NCBI RefSeq assembly: GCF_000178835.2
Contig: NC_015275.1
Coordinates: 1,571,001 to 1,635,000, forward strand
Origin: Cellulosilyticum lentocellum DSM 5427
GTDB lineage: Bacteria; Bacillota; Clostridia; Lachnospirales; Cellulosilyticaceae
Reading direction: 5' to 3'
DNA: 64,000 bases
A program made the position numbers and the translations under genes. How positions within the stretch are numbered: position 1 is the stretch's first letter; every line of letters starts with the position of its first letter. This document shows, one piece after another, positions 17,983 through 26,562 of the stretch. A model generated the notes under the pieces. The model made no database searches. It was given only the letters and a program-made list of their open reading frames with translations, and was not told the origin of the DNA.

Positions 17983-18735
17983 ATGAGAAAATCAGTTTCA
18001 AAGCGTTTTACTCAAGGCATATGCTTAGTACTAGCAGTTATCATGCTTTTAGCACAAGTAAGGGTAGTATTTGCAAAGGAGCCCTTTGTAGTGTGCATTG
18101 ACCCAGGACATCAAGCAAGGGGTGATTCTAAAAGTGAACCTATTGCTCCAGGTTCAGGTAGTAGAAAAGCAAGGGTTTCCTCTGGAACAAGTGGTGTTGC
18201 CACTAAGAAATCAGAGTATGCTGTTAATTTAGAAGCAGGACTTATATTAAAAGGTTTACTAGAGGAGAAGGGTTATGCCGTAGTGATGACAAGAGAAACC
18301 AATGAAGTCAATATTAGTAACGCTGAAAGAGCTCAGGTTGCTAATAATGCTAAGGCTAACATGACAATTCGGCTTCACTGTGATAGTATTGGAAACAGTG
18401 GAAAGTCAGGTGCTGTTTTGTTAGTACCTTCTAAAACAGGTAAGTATACAGCAGGTATTCATCCGGCTAGTAAGGCATATGCGGAGCATTTAAAAACAGC
18501 CTTACAAGATGCTGGTGTCAAAGTGAATGGTATTTTTGAAAGAAGTGATATGACAGGTTTCAACTGGTCTAGAGTACCTGTTGTGATATTTGAAATGGGT
18601 TTTATGAGTAACTGGAATGAAGATCGTATGTTAGCAGATAAAGCTTATCAGACGAAGCTTATGAAGGCCGTTGTTACTGCTATTGAAGCTTATGAGAAAA
18701 CAACTTCTTCTGATACAGGAGTAACAACGCAGTAA
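17983..18735 (+). CDS. N-acetylmuramoyl-L-alanine amidase (Amidase_3), secreted
   Basis: Zn-dependent amidase that cleaves the bond between N-acetylmuramic acid and the stem peptide. It is 250 aa. A signal peptide covers about residues 1-31, then the catalytic domain follows directly. The Zn/catalytic residues stand out: His43 in CIDPGHQ, Glu84 in AVNLEAG, His132 in IRLHCDS and Glu204 in VIFEMGFMSN. There is no cell-wall binding domain. It probably acts in wall turnover, cell separation or sporulation. Confidence 0.9.
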   Translation: MRKSVSKRFTQGICLVLAVIMLLAQVRVVFAKEPFVVCIDPGHQARGDSKSEPIAPGSGSRKARVSSGTSGVATKKSEYAVNLEAGLILKGLLEEKGYAVVMTRETNEVNISNAERAQVANNAKANMTIRLHCDSIGNSGKSGAVLLVPSKTGKYTAGIHPASKAYAEHLKTALQDAGVKVNGIFERSDMTGFNWSRVPVVIFEMGFMSNWNEDRMLADKAYQTKLMKAVVTAIEAYEKTTSSDTGVTTQ

Positions 18736-18777
18736 ATTCAGTATGTTAGATAACATATGGAGAAAGGTATTTATAAA

Positions 18778-18812
18778 ATAGGGAGAAGCAATCTAAGTGG
18801 TTGCTCCTCCCT
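18778..18812. terminator. Hairpin between convergent genes
   Basis: AGGGAG-AGCAA pairs with TTGCT-CTCCCT (one mismatch on each arm) around a 9-base loop. The T-run is weak on both sides, but the position between two converging genes supports a terminator. Confidence 0.55.
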
Positions 18813-18853
18813 AAAATATTGAGTGAAAAAGGAAAGGAAATGATTAAAGCAAG

Positions 18854-20014
18854 TTAATAATAAACATTAATTAAATGAAAGCGAATGCCCTTGTTACTCC
18901 AACCTAAGTCATAAGGCACCAAGAGTCTATCTGTATTATGGCAGGTTACAAGAGGATAACCCTTAGAGTCAAGCCCGGTAATAGTAGAAATATGGGTGAT
19001 TTTCCCCTTCTTTTCGTAAGCGACAAAATCACCAGGTCGAAGCTTATAGGCTTCTTTATAAATCTCTTGATAAGTGCCTCTAGCTAAATAGCCGCCACGC
19101 CCACTACATATAATATAATTTTTAAAGCCTTGTGCATTCACCCAAGCTTTTGTACCATTGCGGTTATCATAATTCCAGGTGCCATTTTTTCTAAAGCCTC
19201 CACCTTCATATAAGATTTGAGAAGCAAAGTTAGCACAATCACCACCATCAGGATTGAAGTTCTTATAAGCTTTATTGTATTTAAATAAATACTCTGGATG
19301 AGGTCCTACACCACAATATTTATGAGCATAATCAATAGCTTTTTGCGTACGTTCATCAGGTGAGTAATCAGGAGCTGTATGATTTAAAATATAATTTCTT
19401 ATCTCATCTGTTTTAAGGGTGTTAAGATTTAAGGAATCGGCAAATGGATCAGTGTACCATTCCTTGGTAATGATATAATGATCACCATCCTTTTTTAAAT
19501 TAATATAGTGGGATGTTCCTAGATAAAAGGTATTAGGGACATCAGGCGTATCTAAATAGCTATAGGTAAAAGCTGTAGAATTAAAGCAAAGAATACCATA
19601 AAGGTCTTTTTCCTTTTCTTTAACCTTACGTACTTTTACTACAGATTCAATATGATCAAATTTAACAGCTTGTTTATCACACCAGTTTTTAAAATATTTA
19701 ATTTTTTGTGCTTCACTTTCGTAAGCCCAAAGGCTTACCTTGATTTTTAGGTTATAGGAAGCTTTTAAGCTTTCTGCATCTAGATTTTGGATGCATTGAT
19801 TACGGTTTTTTACAATATCACTGACAATGGCTTGAAAAGTAGCTTTGAGTTCTTCTTCGGAAAGTTCGGTTTTACTTTGTGATTCTTCTCCAGTAGACTT
19901 AGTAACTTCATGGTCAATTACATATTGAGAAATGGAATGTGAAGCCATGGTAGGTACCGAAAAAAGTTGAATCACGCATAGACCTATTATTAGGAAAAAA
20001 TTTAACTTTTTCAA
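18854..20014 (-). CDS. Secreted Amidase_6-domain protein
   Basis: A 386-residue exported protein. It has a signal peptide (MKKLNFFLIIGLCVIQLFSV...), an N-terminal half of about 200 residues that I do not recognise (beta-rich, ending near YTDPFADS), and a C-terminal Amidase_6 domain. That domain has the expected NPDGGDCANFASQ motif with catalytic Cys260, the RPGDFVAY turn, and His residues in THISTITG and CHNTD. Amidase_6 is a papain-like fold, proposed to act on peptide or amide bonds in the envelope. A shorter cytoplasmic relative is encoded at 25655-26152. Confidence 0.8.
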   Translation of the reverse strand: MKKLNFFLIIGLCVIQLFSVPTMASHSISQYVIDHEVTKSTGEESQSKTELSEEELKATFQAIVSDIVKNRNQCIQNLDAESLKASYNLKIKVSLWAYESEAQKIKYFKNWCDKQAVKFDHIESVVKVRKVKEKEKDLYGILCFNSTAFTYSYLDTPDVPNTFYLGTSHYINLKKDGDHYIITKEWYTDPFADSLNLNTLKTDEIRNYILNHTAPDYSPDERTQKAIDYAHKYCGVGPHPEYLFKYNKAYKNFNPDGGDCANFASQILYEGGGFRKNGTWNYDNRNGTKAWVNAQGFKNYIICSGRGGYLARGTYQEIYKEAYKLRPGDFVAYEKKGKITHISTITGLDSKGYPLVTCHNTDRLLVPYDLGWSNKGIRFHLINVYY

Positions 20015-20131
20015 TTTTTTCTCCCCTTTTAAATGAAATTTTCGCTATAATATAGTTTGTACTAATTACAAAAAAATATAAATGGAAAAATTATTTGTTT
20101 GATGTATAAAGCTTCCAAAGGAGGATTCAGA

Positions 20132-21091
20132 TTGAAAATGAAAAAGATAATCAGCAGTTTAATCGTAGGTGTTATGACTTTGGCCTTAGGCGTTGGCTGT
20201 AATCAGTCTGCAGAGCAAACAAAAGTACTTAAGGTAGCAGCCTTAAATGGACCAACAGGTATGGGGATGGTACAACTTTTAGAGGATAAGGAACAATATG
20301 AAGTAACACTTTATCAAAGTCCAGATGAAATTGTAGGAAAAGTTGTAAGTGGAGAAGTAGATTTAGCTTGTGTCCCTTCTAATATGGGAGCAGTACTTTA
20401 TAATAAAACGCAAAAAACAGTGAGTTTAGTAGGCATTAATACACAAGGTGTACTTTACATAGTAGAGAACGGCAATAGTATTAATAATTTAGAAGATTTA
20501 AAAGGAAAAACGATCATAGCTAGTGGAAAAGGTGGCACACCTGAATATGTCCTTACACAGCTACTTAAGTCAGCGGGTTTAGATCCAGACCAGGATGTGA
20601 CTATTGACTATTTAACGAATCATACAGATGTTGTTACAAAGCTAGTAGCGGAAGAAGGAACAATTGCAATTTTACCAGAGCCTCATGTAACGATTGCTAC
20701 AACTAAACAAGCTTCGTTGCAGGTAGCAGTAGATTTGAATGAAGCATGGCAAGAGAAAGAAGGAAGCACTTTACCAATGGGTGTTATCTTAGCACAAAAT
20801 ACGTTGGTGAAAGAAGATGAAGAAGCATTATCAAGCTTTTTAAAAGACTATGAGGCTTCTGTTAACTTCGTTAACGAAAAAAGTGAAGAAGCAGCTGCGC
20901 TTATGGAAAAGTACGGTATTATTGCTAAGAAAGAAATAGCAATTAAAGCTATTCCGAATTGCCATATTGTTTTAGAGCAAGGAGAAACCGCAAAGATACA
21001 TCTAGAGACATTTTATAAAGTGTTAGAAGCGCTTAATCCAAAGGCTATAGGAGGAACTTTACCAGATGAAGCCTTCTATTATAATAAATAA
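20132..21091 (+). CDS. ABC transporter substrate-binding lipoprotein (SsuA/NMT1/THI5-like)
   Basis: A 319-residue extracytoplasmic solute-binding protein. Its lipoprotein signal ends in the lipobox LGVGC (about residue 25, acylated Cys). The body has the NMT1/SsuA pattern, with ALNGPTGMGMVQLLED, GEVDLACVPSNMGAVLYNK, LEDLKGKTIIASGKGGTPEYVLTQLL and ILPEPHVTIA. I chose TTG at 20132, 7 bases after AAAGGAGG. An ATG two codons later is the alternative. First gene of a three-gene importer. Candidate substrates are sulfonates, nitrate-like anions or the thiamine precursor HMP. Confidence 0.85.
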   Translation: MKMKKIISSLIVGVMTLALGVGCNQSAEQTKVLKVAALNGPTGMGMVQLLEDKEQYEVTLYQSPDEIVGKVVSGEVDLACVPSNMGAVLYNKTQKTVSLVGINTQGVLYIVENGNSINNLEDLKGKTIIASGKGGTPEYVLTQLLKSAGLDPDQDVTIDYLTNHTDVVTKLVAEEGTIAILPEPHVTIATTKQASLQVAVDLNEAWQEKEGSTLPMGVILAQNTLVKEDEEALSSFLKDYEASVNFVNEKSEEAAALMEKYGIIAKKEIAIKAIPNCHIVLEQGETAKIHLETFYKVLEALNPKAIGGTLPDEAFYYNK

Positions 21092-21815
21092 GCTAAAAAA
21101 AACATTGATTTATAGCATTTGGTTAGTGCTTTGGCAAATAGCTTATTTATGTATTGATAAAGAGGTATTGATTCCTTCACCAATGCATACTTTTACCAAG
21201 CTATTAGAAATGTTAACTACAACCGTGTTTTATTTACAAATAGCGGGTACTTTTTATAGAGTATTTATGGGGATTGGTAGTTCACTTATTTTAGGAATAG
21301 TAAGTGCCTATCTGGCGTATAAAAGTTTGTTTTTTAGAACTTTTATTAAACCCATGATAAACTTTATGAAGTCTACACCTGTAATGGCTATTATTATCTT
21401 AGCATTGCTTTGGTTTAAGTCAGAAGAGGTACCTATTTTTGTATGCTTTTTAATGTGTTATCCTTTGGTTTATACCAATATTTTAAATGGGCTTTTAGAA
21501 TTAAGTCAGGAACTTAAGGAGCTGAGTAAGGTTTATGAAGTAAAAGCTTTTTATTATATAAAAGAATGTGTTTTACCTCAGCTAAGACCTTATTTAAGGA
21601 CGGCCATGCAACTGGTAGTAGGTATGGCTTTTAAGGTAGTGATTGCAGCAGAAGTTTTAGCAATTCCTAAATATGCAATGGGATACGAGCTTTTAGATGC
21701 CAAAATTTACTTAGAGACCACAGAAGTATTTGCATGGATTATTGTTATTATTTTACTTAGTCAGTTTTGTGAATACATAGTTGACCTTCTATTTAAAGAA
21801 AGGAGGAAAGTATGA
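21066..21815 (+). CDS. ABC transporter permease (SsuC/TauC/ThiX type)
   Basis: A 249-residue permease with about six membrane helices. It has the BPD_transp_1 pattern PMHTFTKL, GTFYRVFMGIGSSLILGI and MNFMKSTPVMAIIILALLWFKS, then the EAA loop around ELSKVYEVKAFYYIKECVLPQLRPYL, which contacts the ATPase. It overlaps the lipoprotein gene by 26 bases and the ATPase gene by 4, so the three products are made together. Confidence 0.85.
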   Translation: MKPSIIINKLKKTLIYSIWLVLWQIAYLCIDKEVLIPSPMHTFTKLLEMLTTTVFYLQIAGTFYRVFMGIGSSLILGIVSAYLAYKSLFFRTFIKPMINFMKSTPVMAIIILALLWFKSEEVPIFVCFLMCYPLVYTNILNGLLELSQELKELSKVYEVKAFYYIKECVLPQLRPYLRTAMQLVVGMAFKVVIAAEVLAIPKYAMGYELLDAKIYLETTEVFAWIIVIILLSQFCEYIVDLLFKERRKV

Positions 21816-22444
21816 TTGAAATTATTGGACTTTGTAAAAGTTATAAGGAACAAAGTGTGTACAATCATCTTAATCTTTCCATTAAAGAAGCTCAAGTTAC
21901 CAGTATACTAGGGCCATCTGGATGTGGCAAGACAACACTATTAAGAATATTAGCAGGGCTTGAACCGTATGATAGTGGTGAGATAATAGGATTAGAAAAC
22001 AAGCGAATAGCTTATATGTTTCAAGAAGACCGGCTGATGCCTTGGTTAAATGTATGGCAGAACATTGCATATGTTCTAAAAACAAAGTATAATAAGCAAC
22101 AGATTGAAGAAAAGATAGAACGTTTATTAAATATTTTACAATTAGAACCCTATAGAGATTATTCTATTGACAAGCTTAGCGGGGGAATGAGAAGGCGAAT
22201 TGCTTTAGGAAGAGCCTTAGTTTATGAGAGTGAAATCCTTTTACTAGATGAACCTTTTAAAGGTTTAGATGAGGCATTAAAGGAAAAATTATATGAAGCT
22301 ATTTTAAAAGAAGTAGAAATAGATAGGCGTACAGTTATTTGTGTAACACATGATGTTAACGAAGCTAGAAGCCTAGGTGATAGTATTTATTTATCTTCCT
22401 CGGAAGTAATAAATGAAATAAGCTTGAAAAATTCAATGAAATAA
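21812..22444 (+). CDS. ABC transporter ATP-binding protein (SsuB/TauB type)
   Basis: A 210-residue ATPase, slightly short for the family. The Walker A motif is GPSGCGKTT (34-42). The Q-loop is FQEDRLMPWLNVWQNI, where the RLMPW pattern is typical of SsuB/TauB. The signature is LSGGMRRR, Walker B is ILLLDEPF and the switch His is in VTHDVNEA. It completes the importer with the upstream permease and lipoprotein. Confidence 0.88.
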   Translation: MIEIIGLCKSYKEQSVYNHLNLSIKEAQVTSILGPSGCGKTTLLRILAGLEPYDSGEIIGLENKRIAYMFQEDRLMPWLNVWQNIAYVLKTKYNKQQIEEKIERLLNILQLEPYRDYSIDKLSGGMRRRIALGRALVYESEILLLDEPFKGLDEALKEKLYEAILKEVEIDRRTVICVTHDVNEARSLGDSIYLSSSEVINEISLKNSMK

Positions 22445-22483
22445 TGGATATACTAAGAATAAAAAAAGAATAAAAAGTGAGGT

Positions 22484-23665
22484 ATGACAGTAGTGGAAGT
22501 CATTAGTATTATCGTACCTATATATAATATAGAGAAGTATTTATCTAGAAGTATAGAGAGCCTTATTAATCAAACCTATCCCCATCTAGAGATTATATTA
22601 GTTAATGATGGGTCAAAAGACAATAGTTTAGCCATTTGTGAGGCATATGCTAAAAAAGATAGGCGTATTGTTGTGATTGATAAAGTTAATGAAGGTGTAT
22701 CTATTGCTAGAAATACAGGATTAGAAGCAGCTACAGGTACTTATGTTGGTTTTATTGATCCAGATGATTGGGTAGAACCTACAATGTACGAAAAGCTATA
22801 CAAGCAGATTAAAAAGTGGGATAGTCCTGTATGCCTATGTAATTATTTCAAAGATACTAAAAAGAAAAGTTCACCTAAAGTATTTTCTTTTAAGGATGAA
22901 GTATTAGAAGATAAAGTCATTATTGAAAAATTGGTAAATAATATGGTGGGTATGCCAGATTTAATGCCTACTTATGTTTGTGTGATGGGGTGTGTATGGC
23001 GTGGTTTATTTAAAAAGGAATTTTTAGATACCAACCAATTAAGGTTTGCACCAGGTGTTAGTATTATGGAAGACTTAGTATTTATGGTACAAACACTTTT
23101 AAAATGTCAGAGTGTAGCTATTGAACAAGGTGTTTACTATCACTATGTACAAAATCCAAGTTCTACACTTCATACCTATAATAAAAAGTTGTGGGAAGAC
23201 CAGATAAAGGTTTATGAGCTATTAGAAAAAAGCTTTATCGAATCACATCTTGAAGAAGAAATGCGTAATCGTCTAGATTTTAGATACATTGGTATGGTAT
23301 TATCTGCTATTAAAAACGAAACCTATATGAAAAAAGATAAAGATAGTGATTTAAAAGATACGGTAGCTCATATTAAACAAATTTGCCAAGATGAGAAGCT
23401 TAAATTTGTATTAGAACGTGTAAAGCCTATTCAAGTATCAGAGAAGAAACCAGCAGCTAAAGAAGGTGGTAAACGATTAAGGGCTATTTATAGTGATAGA
23501 GTCGTTATGCCTAAGAAGCCAAAGGAAAAGAAAAAAGGAACTTATATCACTAAAAAGGCATCTCAGGCAAAAAAGCTTGAAAAGCAAGCTAAGCTATCAG
23601 AAGCAAAAAGAAAACCTAGAGCCAAAAAGTCACTTAGTAAAGCAAAGCATTATGAAGTTGAATAA
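22484..23665 (+). CDS. Family 2 glycosyltransferase with lysine-rich C-terminal tail
   Basis: A 393-residue GT2 enzyme (GT-A fold) that transfers a sugar from a nucleotide donor, probably to a surface glycan. Landmarks are VSIIVPIYNIEKYLSRSIESL at the N-terminus, LVNDGSKDNS, NEGVSIARNTGLE and the metal-binding FIDPDDW. The last ~75 residues are an unusual Lys/Ala/Arg-rich tail (KKPKEKKKGTYITKKASQ), strongly basic and probably disordered. Such tails can bind membranes or polyanions. The ATG at 22484 lies very close to its GAGG; a GTG three codons on is possible. It is 39 bases after the ABC ATPase gene. Confidence 0.85.
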   Translation: MTVVEVISIIVPIYNIEKYLSRSIESLINQTYPHLEIILVNDGSKDNSLAICEAYAKKDRRIVVIDKVNEGVSIARNTGLEAATGTYVGFIDPDDWVEPTMYEKLYKQIKKWDSPVCLCNYFKDTKKKSSPKVFSFKDEVLEDKVIIEKLVNNMVGMPDLMPTYVCVMGCVWRGLFKKEFLDTNQLRFAPGVSIMEDLVFMVQTLLKCQSVAIEQGVYYHYVQNPSSTLHTYNKKLWEDQIKVYELLEKSFIESHLEEEMRNRLDFRYIGMVLSAIKNETYMKKDKDSDLKDTVAHIKQICQDEKLKFVLERVKPIQVSEKKPAAKEGGKRLRAIYSDRVVMPKKPKEKKKGTYITKKASQAKKLEKQAKLSEAKRKPRAKKSLSKAKHYEVE

Positions 23666-23822
23666 TGAAGAGAAAAGCTAAAAACTCTTATTATAAAATA
23701 AGAGTTTATTATTTTAAAAAGAAAAAGGCGCTATTCTAGTGCTAGGGCAGAATACTAGGAATGCTTTACAAGGTTCCTAGAGATAGGTATAATTGAAGAA
23801 AGAATAAATAACGAAAGCAAGG

Positions 23823-23849
23823 GAAAGTGGGTATAAGTCCACTTTCTTG
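23823..23849 (+). other. Intergenic hairpin related to the one at 9152-9181
   Basis: GAAAGTGG pairs with CCACTTTC (23839-23846) upstream of gltX. Its right arm shares the 14-mer AGTCCACTTTCTTG with 9168-9181. The preceding 23700-23820 also has a CTAGGAA/TTCCTAG hairpin. There is no T-box GGTGG-type motif and no T-run. The role is unknown. Confidence 0.35.
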
Positions 23850-23948
23850 TCATGTTAAAATAGGTGATGAACACTTATAACCCAATGAGCTTCATCCAAT
23901 GAAAAGACTCCTTGCAATATAAAAATGACAAAAAGGTAAGGTGAAATC

Positions 23949-25601
23949 ATGAGTTTACAACAATTAGCTGAATTAATTTTCCCTGATGTAACTAAAACAC
24001 CAGAAGATTATTTAAAAGCTTATCCAAAAAGAATACTTAAAGAAGGTGCAAAGGTAACACGTTATGCACCTAGTCCAACAGGATTTCAGCACATTGGTGG
24101 TGTATTTGCTGCCCTTGTTAGTGAAAGAATTGCAGTGCAAAGTGGTGGGGTTTTCTATTTAAGAGTAGAAGATACAGATCAAAAAAGGGAAGTAGAAGGG
24201 GCTATTGAAGGTACTATTGCAACCATGCATAACTTCGGTATGGACTTTGACGAAGGAATGACTGGTGAAACAACTTCAAAAGGTAACTATGGTCCTTATC
24301 GCCAAAGTGAAAGAGCAGAGATTTATAAAACTTTTGCAAAAGACTTAATCATAAAAGGCTTAGCTTATCCATGTTTTATGACTTCAGAAGAGTTAGAAGC
24401 TATGCGTGACAAACAAGTAGCTGCTAAATTAACCCCAGGTTGCTATGGTGAATATGCAATCTATAGAGACTTATCACCAGAAGCAGCTATGGAAAAAATC
24501 AAAGCTGGTGAGCAGTATATTATTCGTCTTAAATCACCTGGTAATGCAGAAAACCGTGTGAACTTTGTAGACCTTATTAAAGGGGAAACCTCTTTTCCAG
24601 AAAATATACAAGATATCGTTATTATTAAAGCGGATGGTCTTCCAACCTATCACTTTGCTCATGCGATTGATGATCATTTAATGGGAACAACGAGCGTTAT
24701 TCGTGGAGAAGAATGGTTATCATCACTTCCAATTCACGTTCAATTATTTGACGTACTTGGATTTGAAAGACCAGAGTATGCACATATTCCAAATGTTATG
24801 AAATTAGATGGCGATTCTAAACGTAAACTTTCAAAACGTAAAGATCCAGAAAGTGCTGTAAGCTATTATAAAGAAGAAGGTTATCCAAAAGCTTCAGTTG
24901 TAGAATATTTATTAAATATTATTAACTCTGCCTTTGAAGAATGGAGAATGGAAAATCCAACGGCTGATTATCATGACTATCCAGTAGCTCTTGATAAAAT
25001 GAGTAAAAGTGGAGCACTTTTCGACCTTGTTAAATTAAATGATGTGAGCAAAGACGTGATTTCTAAGATGCCTGCTGAAGAAGTGTATAACCTCTATACA
25101 GAGTGGGCAAAAGAATATGACAAGGTAATGTATGACTTAGTGACAAAACATGAAGCCATGTCAAAAGAAATCTTTAACATCGATAAAGAAGGACCAAAAC
25201 CACGTAAAGACTTTGGTAAATGGTCAGAAGTTAAAGAAAAGATTTGTTACTTCTACGATGAGCTATTTAATGCTGAAACTGAAGTAGAATTACCAAAAAA
25301 CATGACTTTAGAAACAGCTAAAGAAATCATATCTTCTTATAAGGAAGTTTATAACTTTAATACAGACCAAGAGACTTGGTTCAATGAATTAAAAGAACAT
25401 GCTATTAGTCTTGGATATACAGCAGATCGTAAAGCTTTCAAAAAAGATCCAACAGCCTTCAAAGGAATGGTATCAGATGTAGCAGGTGCTGTAAGAAGTG
25501 CTATTAGCCATAGAACAAATACACCAGATTTATATACTATTATGCAAATCATTGGAGAAGAAGCTGTAAGAGCGAGATTTGAGGCTTTTTTAAACAACTA
25601 A
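23949..25601 (+). CDS. gltX: Glutamyl-tRNA synthetase
   Basis: Charges tRNA-Glu (and possibly tRNA-Gln) with glutamate. It is 550 aa, a long clostridial form. The class I signatures are [13 protein letters not shown], the HIGH-type motif near residue 47, and [10 protein letters not shown], the KMSKS-type motif near residue 300. [12 protein letters not shown] and [15 protein letters not shown] are also typical of GluRS. The C-terminal ~150 residues are the anticodon-binding helical region. A good ribosome site (AAGGTAAGGTG) precedes the ATG. It stands alone and ends in a strong terminator. Confidence 0.92.
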   Translation: MSLQQLAELIFPDVTKTPEDYLKAYPKRILKEGAKVTRYAPSPTGFQHIGGVFAALVSERIAVQSGGVFYLRVEDTDQKREVEGAIEGTIATMHNFGMDFDEGMTGETTSKGNYGPYRQSERAEIYKTFAKDLIIKGLAYPCFMTSEELEAMRDKQVAAKLTPGCYGEYAIYRDLSPEAAMEKIKAGEQYIIRLKSPGNAENRVNFVDLIKGETSFPENIQDIVIIKADGLPTYHFAHAIDDHLMGTTSVIRGEEWLSSLPIHVQLFDVLGFERPEYAHIPNVMKLDGDSKRKLSKRKDPESAVSYYKEEGYPKASVVEYLLNIINSAFEEWRMENPTADYHDYPVALDKMSKSGALFDLVKLNDVSKDVISKMPAEEVYNLYTEWAKEYDKVMYDLVTKHEAMSKEIFNIDKEGPKPRKDFGKWSEVKEKICYFYDELFNAETEVELPKNMTLETAKEIISSYKEVYNFNTDQETWFNELKEHAISLGYTADRKAFKKDPTAFKGMVSDVAGAVRSAISHRTNTPDLYTIMQIIGEEAVRARFEAFLNN

Positions 25602-25611
25602 TAAAACAATA

Positions 25612-25650
25612 ATAAGATGCCTACTCATATTATAAAGTATGGGTAGGCAT
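25612..25650. terminator. Bidirectional terminator between gltX and the Amidase_6 gene
   Basis: The stem ATGCCTAC-CATA with TATG-GTAGGCAT (one mismatch) is flanked by AATAA and TTATT. It serves convergent genes. Confidence 0.75.
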
Positions 25651-25654
25651 TTTA

Positions 25655-26152
25655 TTAGGCTCTAACGCCTTCAATATGGATGAAGCGTATCTTAGTGAAC
25701 TCATAAGAAGAAAGAGGTCTATTAATAGCATCATAACTATGAGTAGCAATTAAAATTTGATCATAGGTAGGATCAGGGGTTGTTTCTAATACTAATAAGG
25801 AATGGTGATAGCCATTGATATCATTACCAAATTGAATGACATCACCAGGAACAATTTCATTTAGCGTAACATCTCTACCAAAAGGACCAGATCCTTTATT
25901 AGTGGTTAAGAATTTATGTAGGAAATTTACTCCAGTCCAAGAAGCTGAACGATCATTAGCGTTTCTGTAATACCATCCTGTAATAGGGGTATAGTTCATA
26001 ATATGACTTCCTGCGTATAGACATTGAGAAATAAAATTAGTGCAATCTCCTCCTAGCTGGGTAAAGTCTAAATACATAGGATTACGAAGTAAGCTCCATC
26101 TTTTAGCATAAGCAATAGCAGCAGTAGCATTATAGGGTAGGACTTTATCCAT
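25655..26152 (-). CDS. Amidase_6-domain protein without signal peptide
   Basis: A 165-residue single-domain protein. It opens with PYNATAAIAYAKRW, has the catalytic motif QLGGDCTNFISQC with Cys37, the VPGDVIQFG turn, and HHSLLVLE and ATHSYDA for the His residues. These match Amidase_6, as in the larger secreted protein at 18854-20014. It has no signal peptide, so it may act inside the cell or spore. It lies next to the tRNA-Thr integration site but outside the element. Confidence 0.8.
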   Translation of the reverse strand: MDKVLPYNATAAIAYAKRWSLLRNPMYLDFTQLGGDCTNFISQCLYAGSHIMNYTPITGWYYRNANDRSASWTGVNFLHKFLTTNKGSGPFGRDVTLNEIVPGDVIQFGNDINGYHHSLLVLETTPDPTYDQILIATHSYDAINRPLSSYEFTKIRFIHIEGVRA

Positions 26153-26291
26153 TTGCTCACATCCTTTCTTATTACTAGGTATATGAGATAAGAAGAGAAA
26201 ATATAATAATGCAAATGATTTTATATTACATAAAATAAGCTATAAAATATTGATTATTTGTCTGAAATATGGTAAAGTAAACAAGTGTCAA

Positions 26292-26364
26292 GCTGGCATA
26301 ACTCAGTTGGTAGAGTAACTCATTCGTAATGAGTAAGTCGCGGGTTCGAGTCCCGCTTCCAGCT
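26292..26364 (+). tRNA. tRNA-Thr, anticodon CGU
   Basis: A cloverleaf can be drawn. The acceptor GCTGGCA faces TTCCAGC with one C-T mismatch, the D arm includes CTCAGTTGGTAGAG, and the anticodon stem ACTCA/TGAGT encloses TTCGTAA (anticodon CGT). The T arm is GCGGG-TTCGAGT-CCCGC. CCA is not encoded. The 3' part from 26313 repeats at 40991-41046, which marks this gene as the integration site of the element. The 3' half now in place was probably supplied by the element. Confidence 0.93.
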
Positions 26365-26368
26365 TTAT
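26313..26368 (+). repeat. attL: tRNA-Thr 3' half, left copy of 56-bp direct repeat
   Basis: Runs from GAGTAACTCATTCG in the anticodon arm to CTTTAT just past the tRNA. It matches 40991-41046 at 54 of 56 positions. The two differences are the outer bases of one T-stem pair (C and G here, G and C there). Confidence 0.9.
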
Positions 26369-26406
26369 CAAAGGTTTAGGTGAACAAAAAATGACTTGAT
26401 AATGGA

Positions 26407-26440
26407 TTTACAGTACAATTTACAGTGAAATATTTACAAT
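26407..26440 (+). promoter_or_regulatory. Putative integrase arm-binding sites, left end
   Basis: TTTACAGT occurs at 26407 and 26419 and TTTACAAT at 26433, all in one orientation, 39-72 bases inside attL. A matching cluster lies inside attR at 40857-40888. Tyrosine integrases of this type bind such short arm repeats. Confidence 0.6.
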
Positions 26441-26450
26441 GATAAGGAAG

Positions 26451-26488
26451 AGACCTAAGTATTTAGAGAAAATGTTTAGGTCTTTTTT
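26451..26488 (+). terminator. Intrinsic terminator downstream of tRNA-Thr
   Basis: AGACCTAA (26451-26458) pairs with TTAGGTCT (26476-26483), followed by Ts. It lies inside the element, so the element brings both a new tRNA 3' end and a terminator for it. Confidence 0.7.
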
Positions 26489-26562
26489 ATGTATAAGTAA
26501 GCGATTTTTGATTAGCGAAATGAATATTTAGATAAGTGTAATATGAAAGAGAGGAAAAAGTT

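Noticed and set aside
23700-23948. T-box leader before gltX
   Set aside because: No GGGTGGnACCGCG-type T-box sequence and no terminator with T-run. Only short hairpins are present.
23949-25601. GltX with HIGG and KLSKR in place of HIGH and KMSKS
   Set aside because: These variants are normal in the GluRS family and do not show loss of activity.
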